Source of the DNA: an uncultured Bacilli bacterium
Lineage (GTDB): Bacteria; Bacillota_I; Bacilli_A; RF39; UBA660
Assembly: GCA_947632295.1 (NCBI GenBank)
Contig: CANROQ010000001.1
Span: forward strand, 1-30,932
Length of the DNA: 30,932 bases
Direction of reading: 5' to 3'
Below are positions 1 through 7,932 of the stretch, piece by piece. The position numbers were made by a program, and so were the translations under genes. The stretch's first letter is position 1. Each line of letters starts with the position of its first letter. Under the pieces are notes generated by a model. It did no database searches, was not told the origin of the DNA, and saw nothing but the letters and a program-made list of their open reading frames with translations.

Positions 1-453
1 TATTTTTGTTAAATCAAATATTTTATATTCTAACTTTTCTATAAATACTTTATTATCATCTTCCTTCAAATCAACTACACAATTTACTTTATTTGTTAAG
101 TTATAATTTAAAATTGCGTATACTTTTAATCCTTGTAATTTACTATAATTATCACCTTTTCTTAAACAATGGTTGGTAATAACATTACTAGAATAAAATA
201 ATAATCTTTCCTTAAAATTATGTTTATCGATATTTTGTAATTCAAGAATAACTATTTCATCATCTACTTCTAACAATATATCGACTATTCCTGCCTTCCC
301 AACTTTATTATTTTTAATAAGTTCAGGATTTAAATATCTTATTTTATTTGCTTTAACATCAAATAAATCTAATAATAATATTTTTAAATATTTTTCTTTC
401 ATAAATATTTTTTTAAATAGATAATCATTTGTAAGAGTATAAATTTGTTTCAT
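1..453 (-). CDS. Rpn-family PD-(D/E)XK nuclease, C-terminus cut by the window edge
   Basis: This is an open frame of 151 codons running off the left edge, starting with ATG at 453. It aligns almost residue for residue with the N-terminal half of the complete gene at 23955-24803. Shared stretches include the start of the PD-(D/E)XK core (AGIVDILLE), the ELQNI block that supplies the E-x-Q catalytic element, and KERLLFYSSNVI. Rpn proteins (PDDEXK_2 / transposase_31) are recombination-promoting nucleases related to transposase-like enzymes and are often present in several copies per genome. The missing part should carry the G-rich linker and C-terminal helices seen in the second copy. Family assignment is secure from the motifs; activity is not shown. 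Confidence 0.85.
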   Translation of the reverse strand, partial: MKQIYTLTNDYLFKKIFMKEKYLKILLLDLFDVKANKIRYLNPELIKNNKVGKAGIVDILLEVDDEIVILELQNIDKHNFKERLLFYSSNVITNHCLRKGDNYSKLQGLKVYAILNYNLTNKVNCVVDLKEDDNKVFIEKLEYKIFDLTKI

Positions 454-470
454 AATTAACCTACAGTTAA

Positions 471-499
471 ATTATACATTTTATTCATACTTTTGACAA
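471..499 (-). promoter_or_regulatory. Sigma-A type promoter of the left Rpn gene
   Basis: Read on the minus strand, TTGTCA (494-499) is followed by a 17-base spacer and a perfect TATAAT (471-476). The predicted start of transcription is only about 10 bases before the ATG, so the leader is very short. The same arrangement, nearly base for base, precedes the second Rpn gene. Confidence 0.75.
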
Positions 500-530
500 G
501 TATTTTTATAAAATATATTTTAACTTATTA

Positions 531-541
531 CACCTCCTTAT
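531..541 (-). promoter_or_regulatory. Orphan strong Shine-Dalgarno sequence
   Basis: On the minus strand this reads TAAGGAGGTG, an almost full match to the anti-SD sequence. No reading frame follows it; the next coding start is the Rpn ATG about 80 bases on, which has its own promoter and ribosome site. It looks like the remnant of a gene start whose coding part was lost or replaced. Confidence 0.45.
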
Positions 542-584
542 TTATAATATACTAGATAAATTTTTAAAATCCCTTTTAAAAATC

Positions 585-610
585 AAAAAAAATGCTTAAA
601 AAAGCATTTT
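585..610 (-). terminator. Rho-independent terminator of the desulfurase-thioredoxin-CcdA operon
   Basis: A 9-bp perfect stem (589-597 with 602-610) has a 4-base loop. On the minus strand it is followed by a run of T. It begins just after the stop of the CcdA fusion gene. Confidence 0.8.
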
Positions 611-617
611 AATCTTA

Positions 618-1814
618 TTAAAAATTAAATTTTAAAATATTAGGGGCAAAAATCATCAATATTCCAATTAATAACATAATTATGCCACCTATTAAATGTG
701 CATATTTATTGTATTTATTAGAAATACCTGTTAATTTCATAGTAGTCATCGCAATAATAAAGACAATTAAATCATCTAATAAGAAGAAGAAGATATATAA
801 AATATTGTAAAACCAAGTTTGAGCATTAGATAAATCATTCATCGATAGTATTTGCGCAAATAAAATTGGTAAACCAGCTGAACAAGCAAGTTCTATAATA
901 TTAACTGAAACAGCTAAAACCATAACACCAAGAAGTGCTAATAAGAAACTATTTTCCGTTACGATTTCTTTAGCATGTACCATAATTTTTTTCTTTTGTT
1001 TATTATTAGTTACGCTACATCCAACATCTTTTCTTCTAACCTCTTTAATAAAATTATATAAATTAATACCACCACCTAATAAGGCTACGATACCAACTAA
1101 AATTTCAATAATATTAGATGACGTAAACATTCCAGCAACATTAACCCATGCCATCATAAAAGCAAAGTAAACAATCGCTGATGAAAGCAAAAAGGCAATA
1201 CCTAAACACCACATACGTTTACGATTTTTCATGCCAATCATTAAACTAATTAAAAAGATCAACACCCACATCGCACAAGGATTAAAACCATCCACTAAAC
1301 CAATAACAATAGAAACTAGTGGAAGTGATATATTTTTAGGATTTATCTCTCCTATAATTGGAATTGTAAACTTACAACTATTCGGATCAAATTCATCAGT
1401 TAAATCGTCTCTTACCTCGACAGTACCTAAATATTCACCTACTAAATCTCGATGTTCATGCTCAGAATAATAATTAATCGCACATCTTATTTTAGTACCA
1501 ATATCATCATTATAACCATTAAAATAAGTACTACCGATGACTGTTAAAGGAACGCCTCTAACATCCCAATCAGTCGTAGTTAAAAAATCAGTTAATAATT
1601 GTCTATTATCTTCATCTTTTTTTACCTCATACATCACAATATCTAAATTATCATATTGCTCAGCCAATTCTTTTAAATAAACTTTTTCTTCGGCACAATG
1701 TGGACAATCATAATTGTGAAATAAATAAAGAGTAACTTTTTCTTCAGCATTAACACCTACAATAGCCATTAAATAAATAACTAAAGAAAACACTATTTTT
1801 TTTACTAAATTCAT
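618..1814 (-). CDS. Exported thioredoxin-like domain fused to a CcdA/DsbD-type membrane transporter of reducing power
   Basis: The protein of about 398 residues begins with a hydrophobic signal or anchor segment ending near GVNAEE. An extracytoplasmic thioredoxin/glutaredoxin-like domain follows, with a CPHC active site. After about residue 160 come several membrane helices of the CcdA/DsbD type, with the diagnostic cysteines in GFNPCAMW and ELACSAGLP. CcdA-family proteins carry electrons from cytoplasmic thioredoxin across the membrane to exported thiol proteins; here donor channel and exported acceptor appear fused. The frame also allows a GTG start at 1823, but ATG at 1814 has AGGTG at a 7-base distance and follows the upstream stop by one base. 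It is the last gene of a three-gene operon with a cytoplasmic thioredoxin and a cysteine desulfurase. The function is inferred from domain content. Confidence 0.85.
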   Translation of the reverse strand: MNLVKKIVFSLVIYLMAIVGVNAEEKVTLYLFHNYDCPHCAEEKVYLKELAEQYDNLDIVMYEVKKDEDNRQLLTDFLTTTDWDVRGVPLTVIGSTYFNGYNDDIGTKIRCAINYYSEHEHRDLVGEYLGTVEVRDDLTDEFDPNSCKFTIPIIGEINPKNISLPLVSIVIGLVDGFNPCAMWVLIFLISLMIGMKNRKRMWCLGIAFLLSSAIVYFAFMMAWVNVAGMFTSSNIIEILVGIVALLGGGINLYNFIKEVRRKDVGCSVTNNKQKKKIMVHAKEIVTENSFLLALLGVMVLAVSVNIIELACSAGLPILFAQILSMNDLSNAQTWFYNILYIFFFLLDDLIVFIIAMTTMKLTGISNKYNKYAHLIGGIIMLLIGILMIFAPNILKFNF

Positions 1815-1815
1815 T

Positions 1816-2076
1816 TTAAACACCTAAATTCTCAAATATTTGTTCTAATTCTTTTTTACTTTTTTCGCCAATAATTCTTTTTATTTCAACATCTTTATCA
1901 ACAATAATCACAACTGGTAATAAGTCACCAATTTGATATTTTTCAACTATATCAGCATTCATATCATAATCATATTCTTCTAATTCTAATTTATACTTAT
2001 CGACGATTTCTTGATATCTAGGATGCATAATTAAACAACTAGGACACCATACTGAACTAATTTTAATTAATTTCAT
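1816..2076 (-). CDS. Small thioredoxin-like protein
   Basis: This 86-residue protein lacks a signal peptide and so is cytoplasmic. It has a thioredoxin-type active site WCPSC near residue 10 and the cis-proline region LLPVVIIVD near residue 54. It is shorter than standard thioredoxin (about 105 residues), lacking part of the N-terminal strand and helix, as in small TrxA-like or glutaredoxin-like proteins. An AGGTG ribosome site precedes the ATG, and the gene sits 12 bases after the cysteine desulfurase and one base before the CcdA fusion. The obvious inference is that it supplies electrons to the CcdA membrane domain or takes part in sulfur transfer from the desulfurase. Confidence 0.82.
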   Translation of the reverse strand: MKLIKISSVWCPSCLIMHPRYQEIVDKYKLELEEYDYDMNADIVEKYQIGDLLPVVIIVDKDVEIKRIIGEKSKKELEQIFENLGV

Positions 2077-2088
2077 TTTATCACCTAA

Positions 2089-3216
2089 CTATTTCAATTT
2101 TAATTGATTGTAACATTTATCAAACGCTACTAAAAATTTATCAATATCTTCATCAGTCGTTAAATATGATAAACTAATACGAATACTCGAAGACGCACGC
2201 TTTTCATCATGAGTTAAAGCAAAGACCGCCTTTGATTTTGCATTATTACTAGAACAAGCACTTTGCGTAGAAATATAAATATCATATTCTTCTAAAGCAT
2301 GAAGCATCGTTTCAGGTTTTACGCCTAAAATACTTAAATTTAAAATATGTGGTAGACAATACTCATTACTATTAATAGTAACATCTAAATATTTTGCCAT
2401 ATGCTCAACTATTTTTTTATTTAAACTGCCTACATAATCATAATTATTATTTTTAAATATTAACCTTAAGGCTTTCGACATCGAAGCAATCAAGGATGTA
2501 GTTGGAGTTCCACTACGATAGATTGTCGTACTTTTACCACCATGAATTAATGGTTCTAAATTGATACCATCTTTTTTTATTAAGCATCCTATACCTTTGA
2601 TACCATAAAATTTATGAGCAGAAAAACTGGCCAAATCAACATTTTCAAAAAAATTTTTAGAAATTGGATATTTACCAATACATTGAGTTGCATCGGTATG
2701 AAAAAAACACTTAGGATACTTTTTTAATAATTTACCAATTTCTTCGATTGGTTGACGCAAACCTAACTCACTATTAACAGCTGAAATACTAACCAATACT
2801 ACCTCATCATCGATTAAATTTTCTAACGCCTTTAGATCAACTCTACCATAATTATCTAATGGAGTAAAAATAACCTCAAAACCTAATTTTTGCAAATACC
2901 CCAGCGGTCCATATATCGATGAATGTTCTAATTCAGTCGTGATAATTTTTTTACCACGATTTTGATATTGTAAAGCAATTCCTTTTATCGCTAAATTATT
3001 TGATTCACTTGCCCCACTTGTATAAATAATTTCTGATTCTTTAACATTTAAAAGTTCAGCAATTTGTTTGGTAGCGCCTTCAATTAAATTTTTACTAGCA
3101 ACACCTAATTTATGTAAAGAATTAGGATTACCTATAAATTCTAAAGAAACTTTATTAAAAGTGTCTAATACATCAGTATTTACAGGCGTCGTTGCTGAAT
3201 AATCTAAATATGTCAT
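2089..3216 (-). CDS. Cysteine desulfurase, NifS/IscS family
   Basis: This is a PLP-dependent enzyme of 375 residues that releases sulfur from cysteine as a persulfide for Fe-S clusters, thiolated tRNA or cofactors. Visible features are the N-terminal YLDYSATTP, His98 in ELEHSS, Asp175 and Gln178 in HTDATQ, the PLP lysine at 202 in SAHKFYG, and the sulfur-accepting Cys321 in STQSACSS. The length matches the family. The insert before the catalytic Cys is short, closer to group I NifS/IscS than to SufS. It is the first gene of an operon with two thioredoxin-fold proteins; no IscU- or ThiI-like gene is adjacent. That association suggests linked thiol chemistry, but the sulfur acceptor is unknown. 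Confidence 0.93.
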   Translation of the reverse strand: MTYLDYSATTPVNTDVLDTFNKVSLEFIGNPNSLHKLGVASKNLIEGATKQIAELLNVKESEIIYTSGASESNNLAIKGIALQYQNRGKKIITTELEHSSIYGPLGYLQKLGFEVIFTPLDNYGRVDLKALENLIDDEVVLVSISAVNSELGLRQPIEEIGKLLKKYPKCFFHTDATQCIGKYPISKNFFENVDLASFSAHKFYGIKGIGCLIKKDGINLEPLIHGGKSTTIYRSGTPTTSLIASMSKALRLIFKNNNYDYVGSLNKKIVEHMAKYLDVTINSNEYCLPHILNLSILGVKPETMLHALEEYDIYISTQSACSSNNAKSKAVFALTHDEKRASSSIRISLSYLTTDEDIDKFLVAFDKCYNQLKLK

Positions 3217-3231
3217 GTTATCACCTTTTAA

Positions 3232-3259
3232 ATTATATCATATTAATTATTATTTTGAA
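3232..3259 (-). promoter_or_regulatory. Promoter of the cysteine desulfurase operon
   Basis: On the minus strand an extended -10 (TGaTATAAT, hexamer at 3232-3237) is preceded at 16 bases by TTCAAA (3254-3259). It lies just upstream of AAAAGGTGA and the ATG at 3216. Confidence 0.6.
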
Positions 3260-3350
3260 TATAAAATAATAGTAATACTTTTAAATTTCATAAATTTATC
3301 ATATTTTTTGAACAAATTTCGATATTTTCGAACTTTTTTCAAAAAAGGTA

Positions 3351-3379
3351 TTGCCAAATTATCAAAAATAAGTTATACT
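3351..3379 (+). promoter_or_regulatory. Promoter of the tRNA pair
   Basis: TTGCCA (3351-3356), a 17-base spacer and TATACT (3374-3379) place the transcription start about 12-14 bases before tRNA-Ile. Confidence 0.7.
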
Positions 3380-3398
3380 TTAGTAGTCATCGATTAAT

Positions 3399-3475
<77 letters not shown>

Positions 3476-3482
3476 TTAATTT

Positions 3483-3559
3483 GGCCCGTTGGTGAAGTGG
3501 CTTAACACACATGCCTTTCACGCATGCATTCACGAGTCCGAATCTCGTACGGGTCACCA
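3483..3559 (+). tRNA. tRNA-Glu (anticodon TTC)
   Basis: The acceptor GGCCCGT pairs with ACGGGTC, with one G-U pair. The anticodon stem CATGC/GCATG holds the loop CTTTCAC with anticodon TTC, the T arm has GAGTCCGAATCTC, and CCA is encoded. It lies 7 bases after tRNA-Ile and is presumably cotranscribed with it. Confidence 0.96.
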
Positions 3560-3571
3560 AATTAAATAGAT

Positions 3572-3593
3572 ACTTCCATTTGGAAGTTTTTTT
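3572..3593 (+). terminator. Rho-independent terminator of the tRNA pair
   Basis: The stem ACTTCC/GGAAGT with a 4-base loop is followed by seven T, 12 bases after tRNA-Glu. Confidence 0.85.
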
Positions 3594-3635
3594 GTATAAT
3601 TTTTTAAATATCACTCATAACAAAATGGTGATATA

Positions 3636-5102
3636 ATGAAAAACGAATCCATTTGGAAATTAGAAAATAGACCTTTTCAAACCAAAATATTAAACAATGA
3701 TATAACTACTGATGTTTTAATTATCGGTGGTGGAATAACAGGCATTTCATCGGCTTTTTATCTAAAAGACTCTAACTTAAAAATCACGCTTATAGAGGCT
3801 AATACCATTGGAAGTGGTGCTACTTTAAATACAACGGGAAAAATGACTTTTCTACAAGGACTTATTTATCATAAATTAGAAAACATCTTCGATTTTAACA
3901 CTAGTTTAAAATATCTTCAGTCACAACTTGAAGCCATTAATTTAATTGAACAAAATATAAAAACATATAATATCGATTGTAATTATTTAAAAAATTCCTC
4001 TTATGTTTATACAAATAACGAAAAAGAAATTAAAGAATTTATTAAAGAACAAAATTTTTTTGATAAAATAAATCTTAAATATAAAATTATAGATAAATTA
4101 CCAATTGATCTAGATTGTAAGTATGGTATTAAAGTTGAAAATACAGCCGTTTTTCACCCCATTAAATATCTATATCGATTAACTGAAGAAATTTTAAAAA
4201 ATAACATCGACATTTATGAACATACTACGGCTTTAAAAATTGAAGAAAGCGATCAAAAATATCGAGTTTATACTAAAGACGGTATCATTACTGCCAATAA
4301 AATAGTTGTTGCGACCCACTACCCTTTTTTTATCGTACCAGCCCTAATTCCTTTTAAGACACATTTAGAAAAAGAATATGTACTTGCTTCTAAAATAGAT
4401 AAAATTAAAGAATTTAACGCTATAACAAATAAAAATCCAATTGTTTCTACTAGATATCATCAAGATAAAAACAATTATATTATCTTTGCCAGTATCGAAA
4501 GCAAATTAGCCAAAAATTTAAATAATGAAGCCAATTTTAGTCGTTTAATCAAAAAATTTGAACATCAATTTGAAAATAAAATAACTAATTTATGGTTCAC
4601 TTATGACTTAATAACTAATGATAAATTGCCAATTATTGGTGAGGTTAAACGAAATTTTTATATTGCAACTGGTTTTAATAAATGGGGCATGACAAATGGT
4701 ACTATTGCAGGTAAAATTTTAAGTGATTTAATGACTAATCAACCAAATCAATATATTGAACTTTTTGAGCCTAATCGTGAAATTACAATGGAACAAATAA
4801 AAAATTTTTTCATCGATGGCTTTACTAGTGCTTCGTCTTTTATCGACAGTAAAATAAATAAAAATAAAGAATTTTACGAAAATGTCGAATTTAGAACAAT
4901 CGATAATATTTCATGTGGTATTTATACTGATGAAAATAAAAAGCAACATATCGTCAAAAACAAATGTCCACATATGGGTTGCAGTTTAATTTTTAATAAT
5001 GAAGAAAAAACATGGGATTGCCCATGTCATGGTTCTAGATACGATTTAGACGGTAATGTTATAAAAGGACCTAGTAATCAAAATATTAGATTTAAACACT
5101 AA
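3636..5102 (+). CDS. FAD-dependent oxidoreductase (DAO fold) with C-terminal Rieske [2Fe-2S] domain
   Basis: In this 488-residue protein a dinucleotide-binding motif (DVLIIGGGITG, residues 26-36) opens a glycine-oxidase/DAO-type FAD domain with SGATLNTTGKMT shortly after. The FAD domain closes near residue 345 (ATGFNKWGMTNG). The last 65 residues form a Rieske domain: the C-x-H pair at 444/446 and the C-x2-H pair at 462/465 bind the cluster. Cys449 and Cys464 are placed to form the usual Rieske disulfide. This architecture is known in Firmicutes, for example in proteins like Bacillus YhfW; the substrate is unknown. GGTGAT precedes the ATG. It is a lone plus-strand gene between the tRNAs and the convergent CPBP operon. 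Confidence 0.9.
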   Translation: MKNESIWKLENRPFQTKILNNDITTDVLIIGGGITGISSAFYLKDSNLKITLIEANTIGSGATLNTTGKMTFLQGLIYHKLENIFDFNTSLKYLQSQLEAINLIEQNIKTYNIDCNYLKNSSYVYTNNEKEIKEFIKEQNFFDKINLKYKIIDKLPIDLDCKYGIKVENTAVFHPIKYLYRLTEEILKNNIDIYEHTTALKIEESDQKYRVYTKDGIITANKIVVATHYPFFIVPALIPFKTHLEKEYVLASKIDKIKEFNAITNKNPIVSTRYHQDKNNYIIFASIESKLAKNLNNEANFSRLIKKFEHQFENKITNLWFTYDLITNDKLPIIGEVKRNFYIATGFNKWGMTNGTIAGKILSDLMTNQPNQYIELFEPNREITMEQIKNFFIDGFTSASSFIDSKINKNKEFYENVEFRTIDNISCGIYTDENKKQHIVKNKCPHMGCSLIFNNEEKTWDCPCHGSRYDLDGNVIKGPSNQNIRFKH

Positions 5103-5129
5103 AATTAATTAGTATTTAAATCTTTTTTT
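5089..5129 (+). terminator. Terminator of the FAD-Rieske gene, enclosing its stop codon
   Basis: The outer stem GATTTAAA/TTTAAATC (5089-5096 with 5115-5122) and inner stem ACTAA/TTAGT are followed by a run of T. The TAA stop at 5100-5102 lies inside the hairpin. Confidence 0.75.
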
Positions 5130-5947
5130 ATAATTTTTCTATTAATTATAAATAAAATTAAAAAGGAAATTAGCATTAAAACTAAATTTAAAATATAGTT
5201 TTCTTTCATTATAATCATACACGTAAAAATATTCATAATATTTGAAGCCATATGCACAATAATTGGGGCCTTAATATTTTTATATTTTTCATAGACATAT
5301 ATTAAAATAAAACCTAAACAAAAGGCATACAACATTTGAATAAAATTACTATGAAAAAAAGTAAAAATAAAAGTTGTCAGTAAAATTGCCCGCATTTGTG
5401 GATTAAATTTTTTTAATTTATTAAAAACAATTCCTCTAAATAATAATTCCTCTAAAATTGGTCCTAGTAGGCCTGTACAAATTATATAAGTTAAAATACT
5501 AATATTTATAGCCGAATAATTATTTGTAAAATGAACTGCATAATTAAAACTACCAATAACTAAATTATAACTCAAATTTAAAATAATTCCTAAAATAATT
5601 AAAATTCCAATGGTTTTAATATTTAATTTTTCCATATAATCTTGTTTATAATTATAATATTTTTTATAAAATATAATTCCAAAAATTACAAAAGTAATAC
5701 AAGTAATAAAAATAGAATTATCGTTTACAAAAGTTTCAAATTTGTCTATATATGTATCTGTTTCTATATATTCATTAAAAATAGTTTGTAATTGTTCCTC
5801 ACTAACATCAGGATTTTCTAATTTAATTGCGTTATATTCTTTGTTTATAAATCCTGTTGTAAAAACTGTTAACAATAAAAATTGACCAATTACAAATATA
5901 ATTGGCCAAATTAATACTTTAACAAATTTTTTTGTATAATCTAACAT
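5105..5947 (-). CDS. CPBP-family intramembrane metalloprotease
   Basis: This 280-residue protein has about seven hydrophobic segments. It carries the three CPBP (CAAX protease/Abi) motifs: Glu166-Glu167 with Arg171 in LEELLFRG, His199 in FTFFHSN, and His232 with Asn236 in VHMASN. These residues form the membrane-embedded metal and catalytic site in the family; roles include prenyl-protein processing, bacteriocin self-immunity and membrane-protein turnover. It is the last gene of an operon, 5 bases after the SPFH gene. It may therefore act with that membrane microdomain scaffold, as other integral proteases do with SPFH proteins. The substrate is unknown. Confidence 0.88.
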   Translation of the reverse strand: MLDYTKKFVKVLIWPIIFVIGQFLLLTVFTTGFINKEYNAIKLENPDVSEEQLQTIFNEYIETDTYIDKFETFVNDNSIFITCITFVIFGIIFYKKYYNYKQDYMEKLNIKTIGILIILGIILNLSYNLVIGSFNYAVHFTNNYSAINISILTYIICTGLLGPILEELLFRGIVFNKLKKFNPQMRAILLTTFIFTFFHSNFIQMLYAFCLGFILIYVYEKYKNIKAPIIVHMASNIMNIFTCMIIMKENYILNLVLMLISFLILFIINRKIIKKDLNTN

Positions 5948-5952
5948 CTAAA

Positions 5953-6840
5953 TTATTTTTTATCCTTAAACATTTCGCTCAAGGTTGAACCTATACTGGC
6001 AACATTTTGTAATTCAGATGGAACAATTATCTTAGTTGCTTGACCATTAGCTACTTCAGCTAAAGTTTCGAAACTTTTTAAAGTTAACACAGCTTGATCA
6101 GCCTTAGCCTCTTTTAATAATTTGATACCTTCAGCCTCTGCTGTTTTTATTTTTAATAATGCTTCTGCCTCACCTTCAGCCTCTTTAATTTGGGCTTCTT
6201 TTTTAGCCTCAGCACGTAAAATAGCGCTTTCTTTTTCACCTTCAGCAATTAAAATACTAGATTTTTTCTCTCCTTCTGCTTGAAGAATTTTCTCACGTCT
6301 TTCACGTTCAGCACGCATTTGTTTTTCCATTGTTTCTTGAATATCTCTAGGTGGAATAATATTTTTAACTTCGACACGATTAACTTTAATTCCCCAAGGA
6401 TCAGTAGCTTCATCCAAAATAGAACGCATTTTTGAATTGATAATATCTCTCGATGTCAAAGTTTGATCTAACTCTAACTCACCAATAATATTTCTTAGCG
6501 TTGTTGCAGTTAAATTTTCGATTGCATTAATTGGATTTTCAACTCCATAGGTATATAATTTAGCATCTGTTATTTGAAAATATACGACAGTATCGATTTG
6601 CATTGTAACATTATCTTTCGTAATAACTGGTTGTGGTGCAAAATCCATAACGATTTCTTTTAAATTAACTTGATTGGCAATTCTATCTACAAAAGGTATT
6701 TTAACATGTAACCCATTAGCCCATGTCGAATAATATGAACCAATTCTTTCAATAACATAAGATTTTGCTTGTGGAACAACTTTGATATTTGGAATTATCA
6801 AAACGACTGCAAGCACTAATAAAATTATAAAAAATTCCAT
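5953..6840 (-). CDS. SPFH/Band 7 (stomatin-like) membrane protein
   Basis: In this 295-residue protein an N-terminal membrane segment (residues 1-20) is followed by the SPFH domain, starting at VPQAKSYVIERIGSY and including GLHVKIPF and DPWGIKVNRVEVKNI. A long Ala/Glu/Lys-rich coiled coil of repeated AEGE and AEAK units runs from about 175 to 250, with a short tail. It matches the slipin/QmcA (YbbK) branch in length and order. These proteins form oligomeric membrane scaffolds that hold proteases or organise membrane domains. The gene follows nfeD by 4 bases, the common partner of this branch. Confidence 0.93.
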   Translation of the reverse strand: MEFFIILLVLAVVLIIPNIKVVPQAKSYVIERIGSYYSTWANGLHVKIPFVDRIANQVNLKEIVMDFAPQPVITKDNVTMQIDTVVYFQITDAKLYTYGVENPINAIENLTATTLRNIIGELELDQTLTSRDIINSKMRSILDEATDPWGIKVNRVEVKNIIPPRDIQETMEKQMRAERERREKILQAEGEKKSSILIAEGEKESAILRAEAKKEAQIKEAEGEAEALLKIKTAEAEGIKLLKEAKADQAVLTLKSFETLAEVANGQATKIIVPSELQNVASIGSTLSEMFKDKK

Positions 6841-6844
6841 AAAA

Positions 6845-7267
6845 TCACTCTCCTATTTTCTCTACTTTTAATTTAACGCCATCAATTTCTAACACTTTGA
6901 CGACGCTATCGATATCGATTTTTTGATCAGCATAAGCCGACCATTTCTTGCCATCAACTTTAACTTCACCAATCTTATTTCTATCTATATTTTCGGTAAC
7001 AATTGCCTCCATACCTATTACCCTATCTAAATTAGTTGGTTCCTTTTTTTTGACTATAAATTTTTGTAAAACAGGTCTAGTTGTAATTAATAAAATTGTA
7101 CCTAAAACTGCAAAAACACCGAATTGTAACATAAAATTTTTAAAAAATAACGATATAATTAACGCAACCAAAGCACTAACTACATACCAAATAGTTGTTA
7201 AATTAATCGACATAATTTCAACTGATGTTAATAAAATTATAATCATTACCCAAATAAAAGAATTCAT
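6845..7267 (-). CDS. NfeD-family membrane protein (short form)
   Basis: This 140-residue protein has about three hydrophobic segments up to residue 68. A C-terminal soluble domain (about 78-137) contains IGMEAIVTENI and GEVKVDGKKWSAYAD, typical of the NfeD OB-fold. Short NfeD proteins pair with QmcA/stomatin-type proteins, and the downstream neighbour is exactly that. ATG follows TTAGGTGA. The protein is inferred to assemble with, or modulate, the SPFH scaffold. Confidence 0.9.
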   Translation of the reverse strand: MNSFIWVMIIILLTSVEIMSINLTTIWYVVSALVALIISLFFKNFMLQFGVFAVLGTILLITTRPVLQKFIVKKKEPTNLDRVIGMEAIVTENIDRNKIGEVKVDGKKWSAYADQKIDIDSVVKVLEIDGVKLKVEKIGE

Positions 7268-7283
7268 AATATCACCTAATTAA

Positions 7284-7312
7284 ATTATACTATGTAATTC
7301 GGCAAAATACAA
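7284..7312 (-). promoter_or_regulatory. Promoter of the nfeD-SPFH-CPBP operon
   Basis: On the minus strand TTGTAT (7307-7312) is spaced 17 bases from TATAAT (7284-7289), with a short leader to the ATG at 7267. The -35 box directly abuts the T-tract of the upstream terminator. Confidence 0.6.
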
Positions 7313-7339
7313 CAAAAAAACATATAATTTTCATTATAT
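7313..7339 (-). terminator. Terminator of the 7344-7829 gene
   Basis: A 7-bp stem ATATAAT/ATTATAT with a GAAA loop on the minus strand is followed by GTTTTTTT. Confidence 0.7.
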
Positions 7340-7343
7340 ATTT

Positions 7344-7829
7344 TTAAAATTCTTTAACATTATAATCAAAAATTTTATAATCTAAATTGTGTAGATAAAT
7401 AGAATTATAAGGAGCATATACTAATATTTTATTAATTTTTATACCATCAAAATAAACCATATTGGCTTCATCCATATAATTATTATTTTTAAGTAAACTA
7501 ACATAACTATTAGTAAAACTATTTATATTAGTCCTATTGTCATAAAGTGGATTAAAACTATAATAATTCAATTTGAATTTCAAATCTTCATCATATATTT
7601 TATCTAAATTCGGATAAAGGCCCATAATTTTAATATTAGCATCATTAAAATAATCAAGCAAATTATTAGTATTCAAGATTATATCTTTAGAACTAATATA
7701 AAAATAATCATTATCATAATTATTTATATATTCATTTTCATTAAACACTAACTCTGTTTCAATTTGCTTATTAGAATAAATAACAAAAATAAGTAAAATA
7801 GTAAATACTAATAAAGATAATTTTTTCAT
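7344..7829 (-). CDS. Hypothetical exported or membrane-anchored protein
   Basis: The ATG at 7829 is preceded by AAAGGTGAT and gives 161 residues; the frame stays open about 15 codons further upstream but without a ribosome site. Residues 1-19 form a signal or anchor (MKKLSLLVFTILLIFVIY), with no lipobox Cys. The rest is rich in Asn, Tyr and Asp, with no motif I recognise. It is a single gene with its own terminator, lying between the nfeD operon and the zinc-ribbon protein gene. It is probably a small extracytoplasmic protein, restricted to close relatives. Confidence 0.6.
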   Translation of the reverse strand: MKKLSLLVFTILLIFVIYSNKQIETELVFNENEYINNYDNDYFYISSKDIILNTNNLLDYFNDANIKIMGLYPNLDKIYDEDLKFKLNYYSFNPLYDNRTNINSFTNSYVSLLKNNNYMDEANMVYFDGIKINKILVYAPYNSIYLHNLDYKIFDYNVKEF

Positions 7830-7892
7830 GGTATCACCTTTTATAGCATTTACTAAATTTATAAAAATAACCAAAAAAAGACAAATTTATAC

Positions 7893-7923
7893 AAAAAAAG
7901 TAAAATTTTTCACAATTTTACTT
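7893..7923 (-). terminator. Terminator of the zinc-ribbon membrane protein gene
   Basis: A 9-bp stem (7898-7906 with 7915-7923) with an 8-base loop is followed on the minus strand by a T-run. It starts 10 bases after the stop codon. Confidence 0.75.
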
Positions 7924-7932
7924 TTATATAAC

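Noticed and set aside
1231..1470. Plus-strand frame inside the CcdA fusion gene, and similar frames opposite nfeD, pgsA, recD2, rsmE, the prepilin peptidase and the GspF gene
   Set aside because: They lie wholly opposite clearly conserved genes, lack ribosome sites and have protein sequences without domain features.
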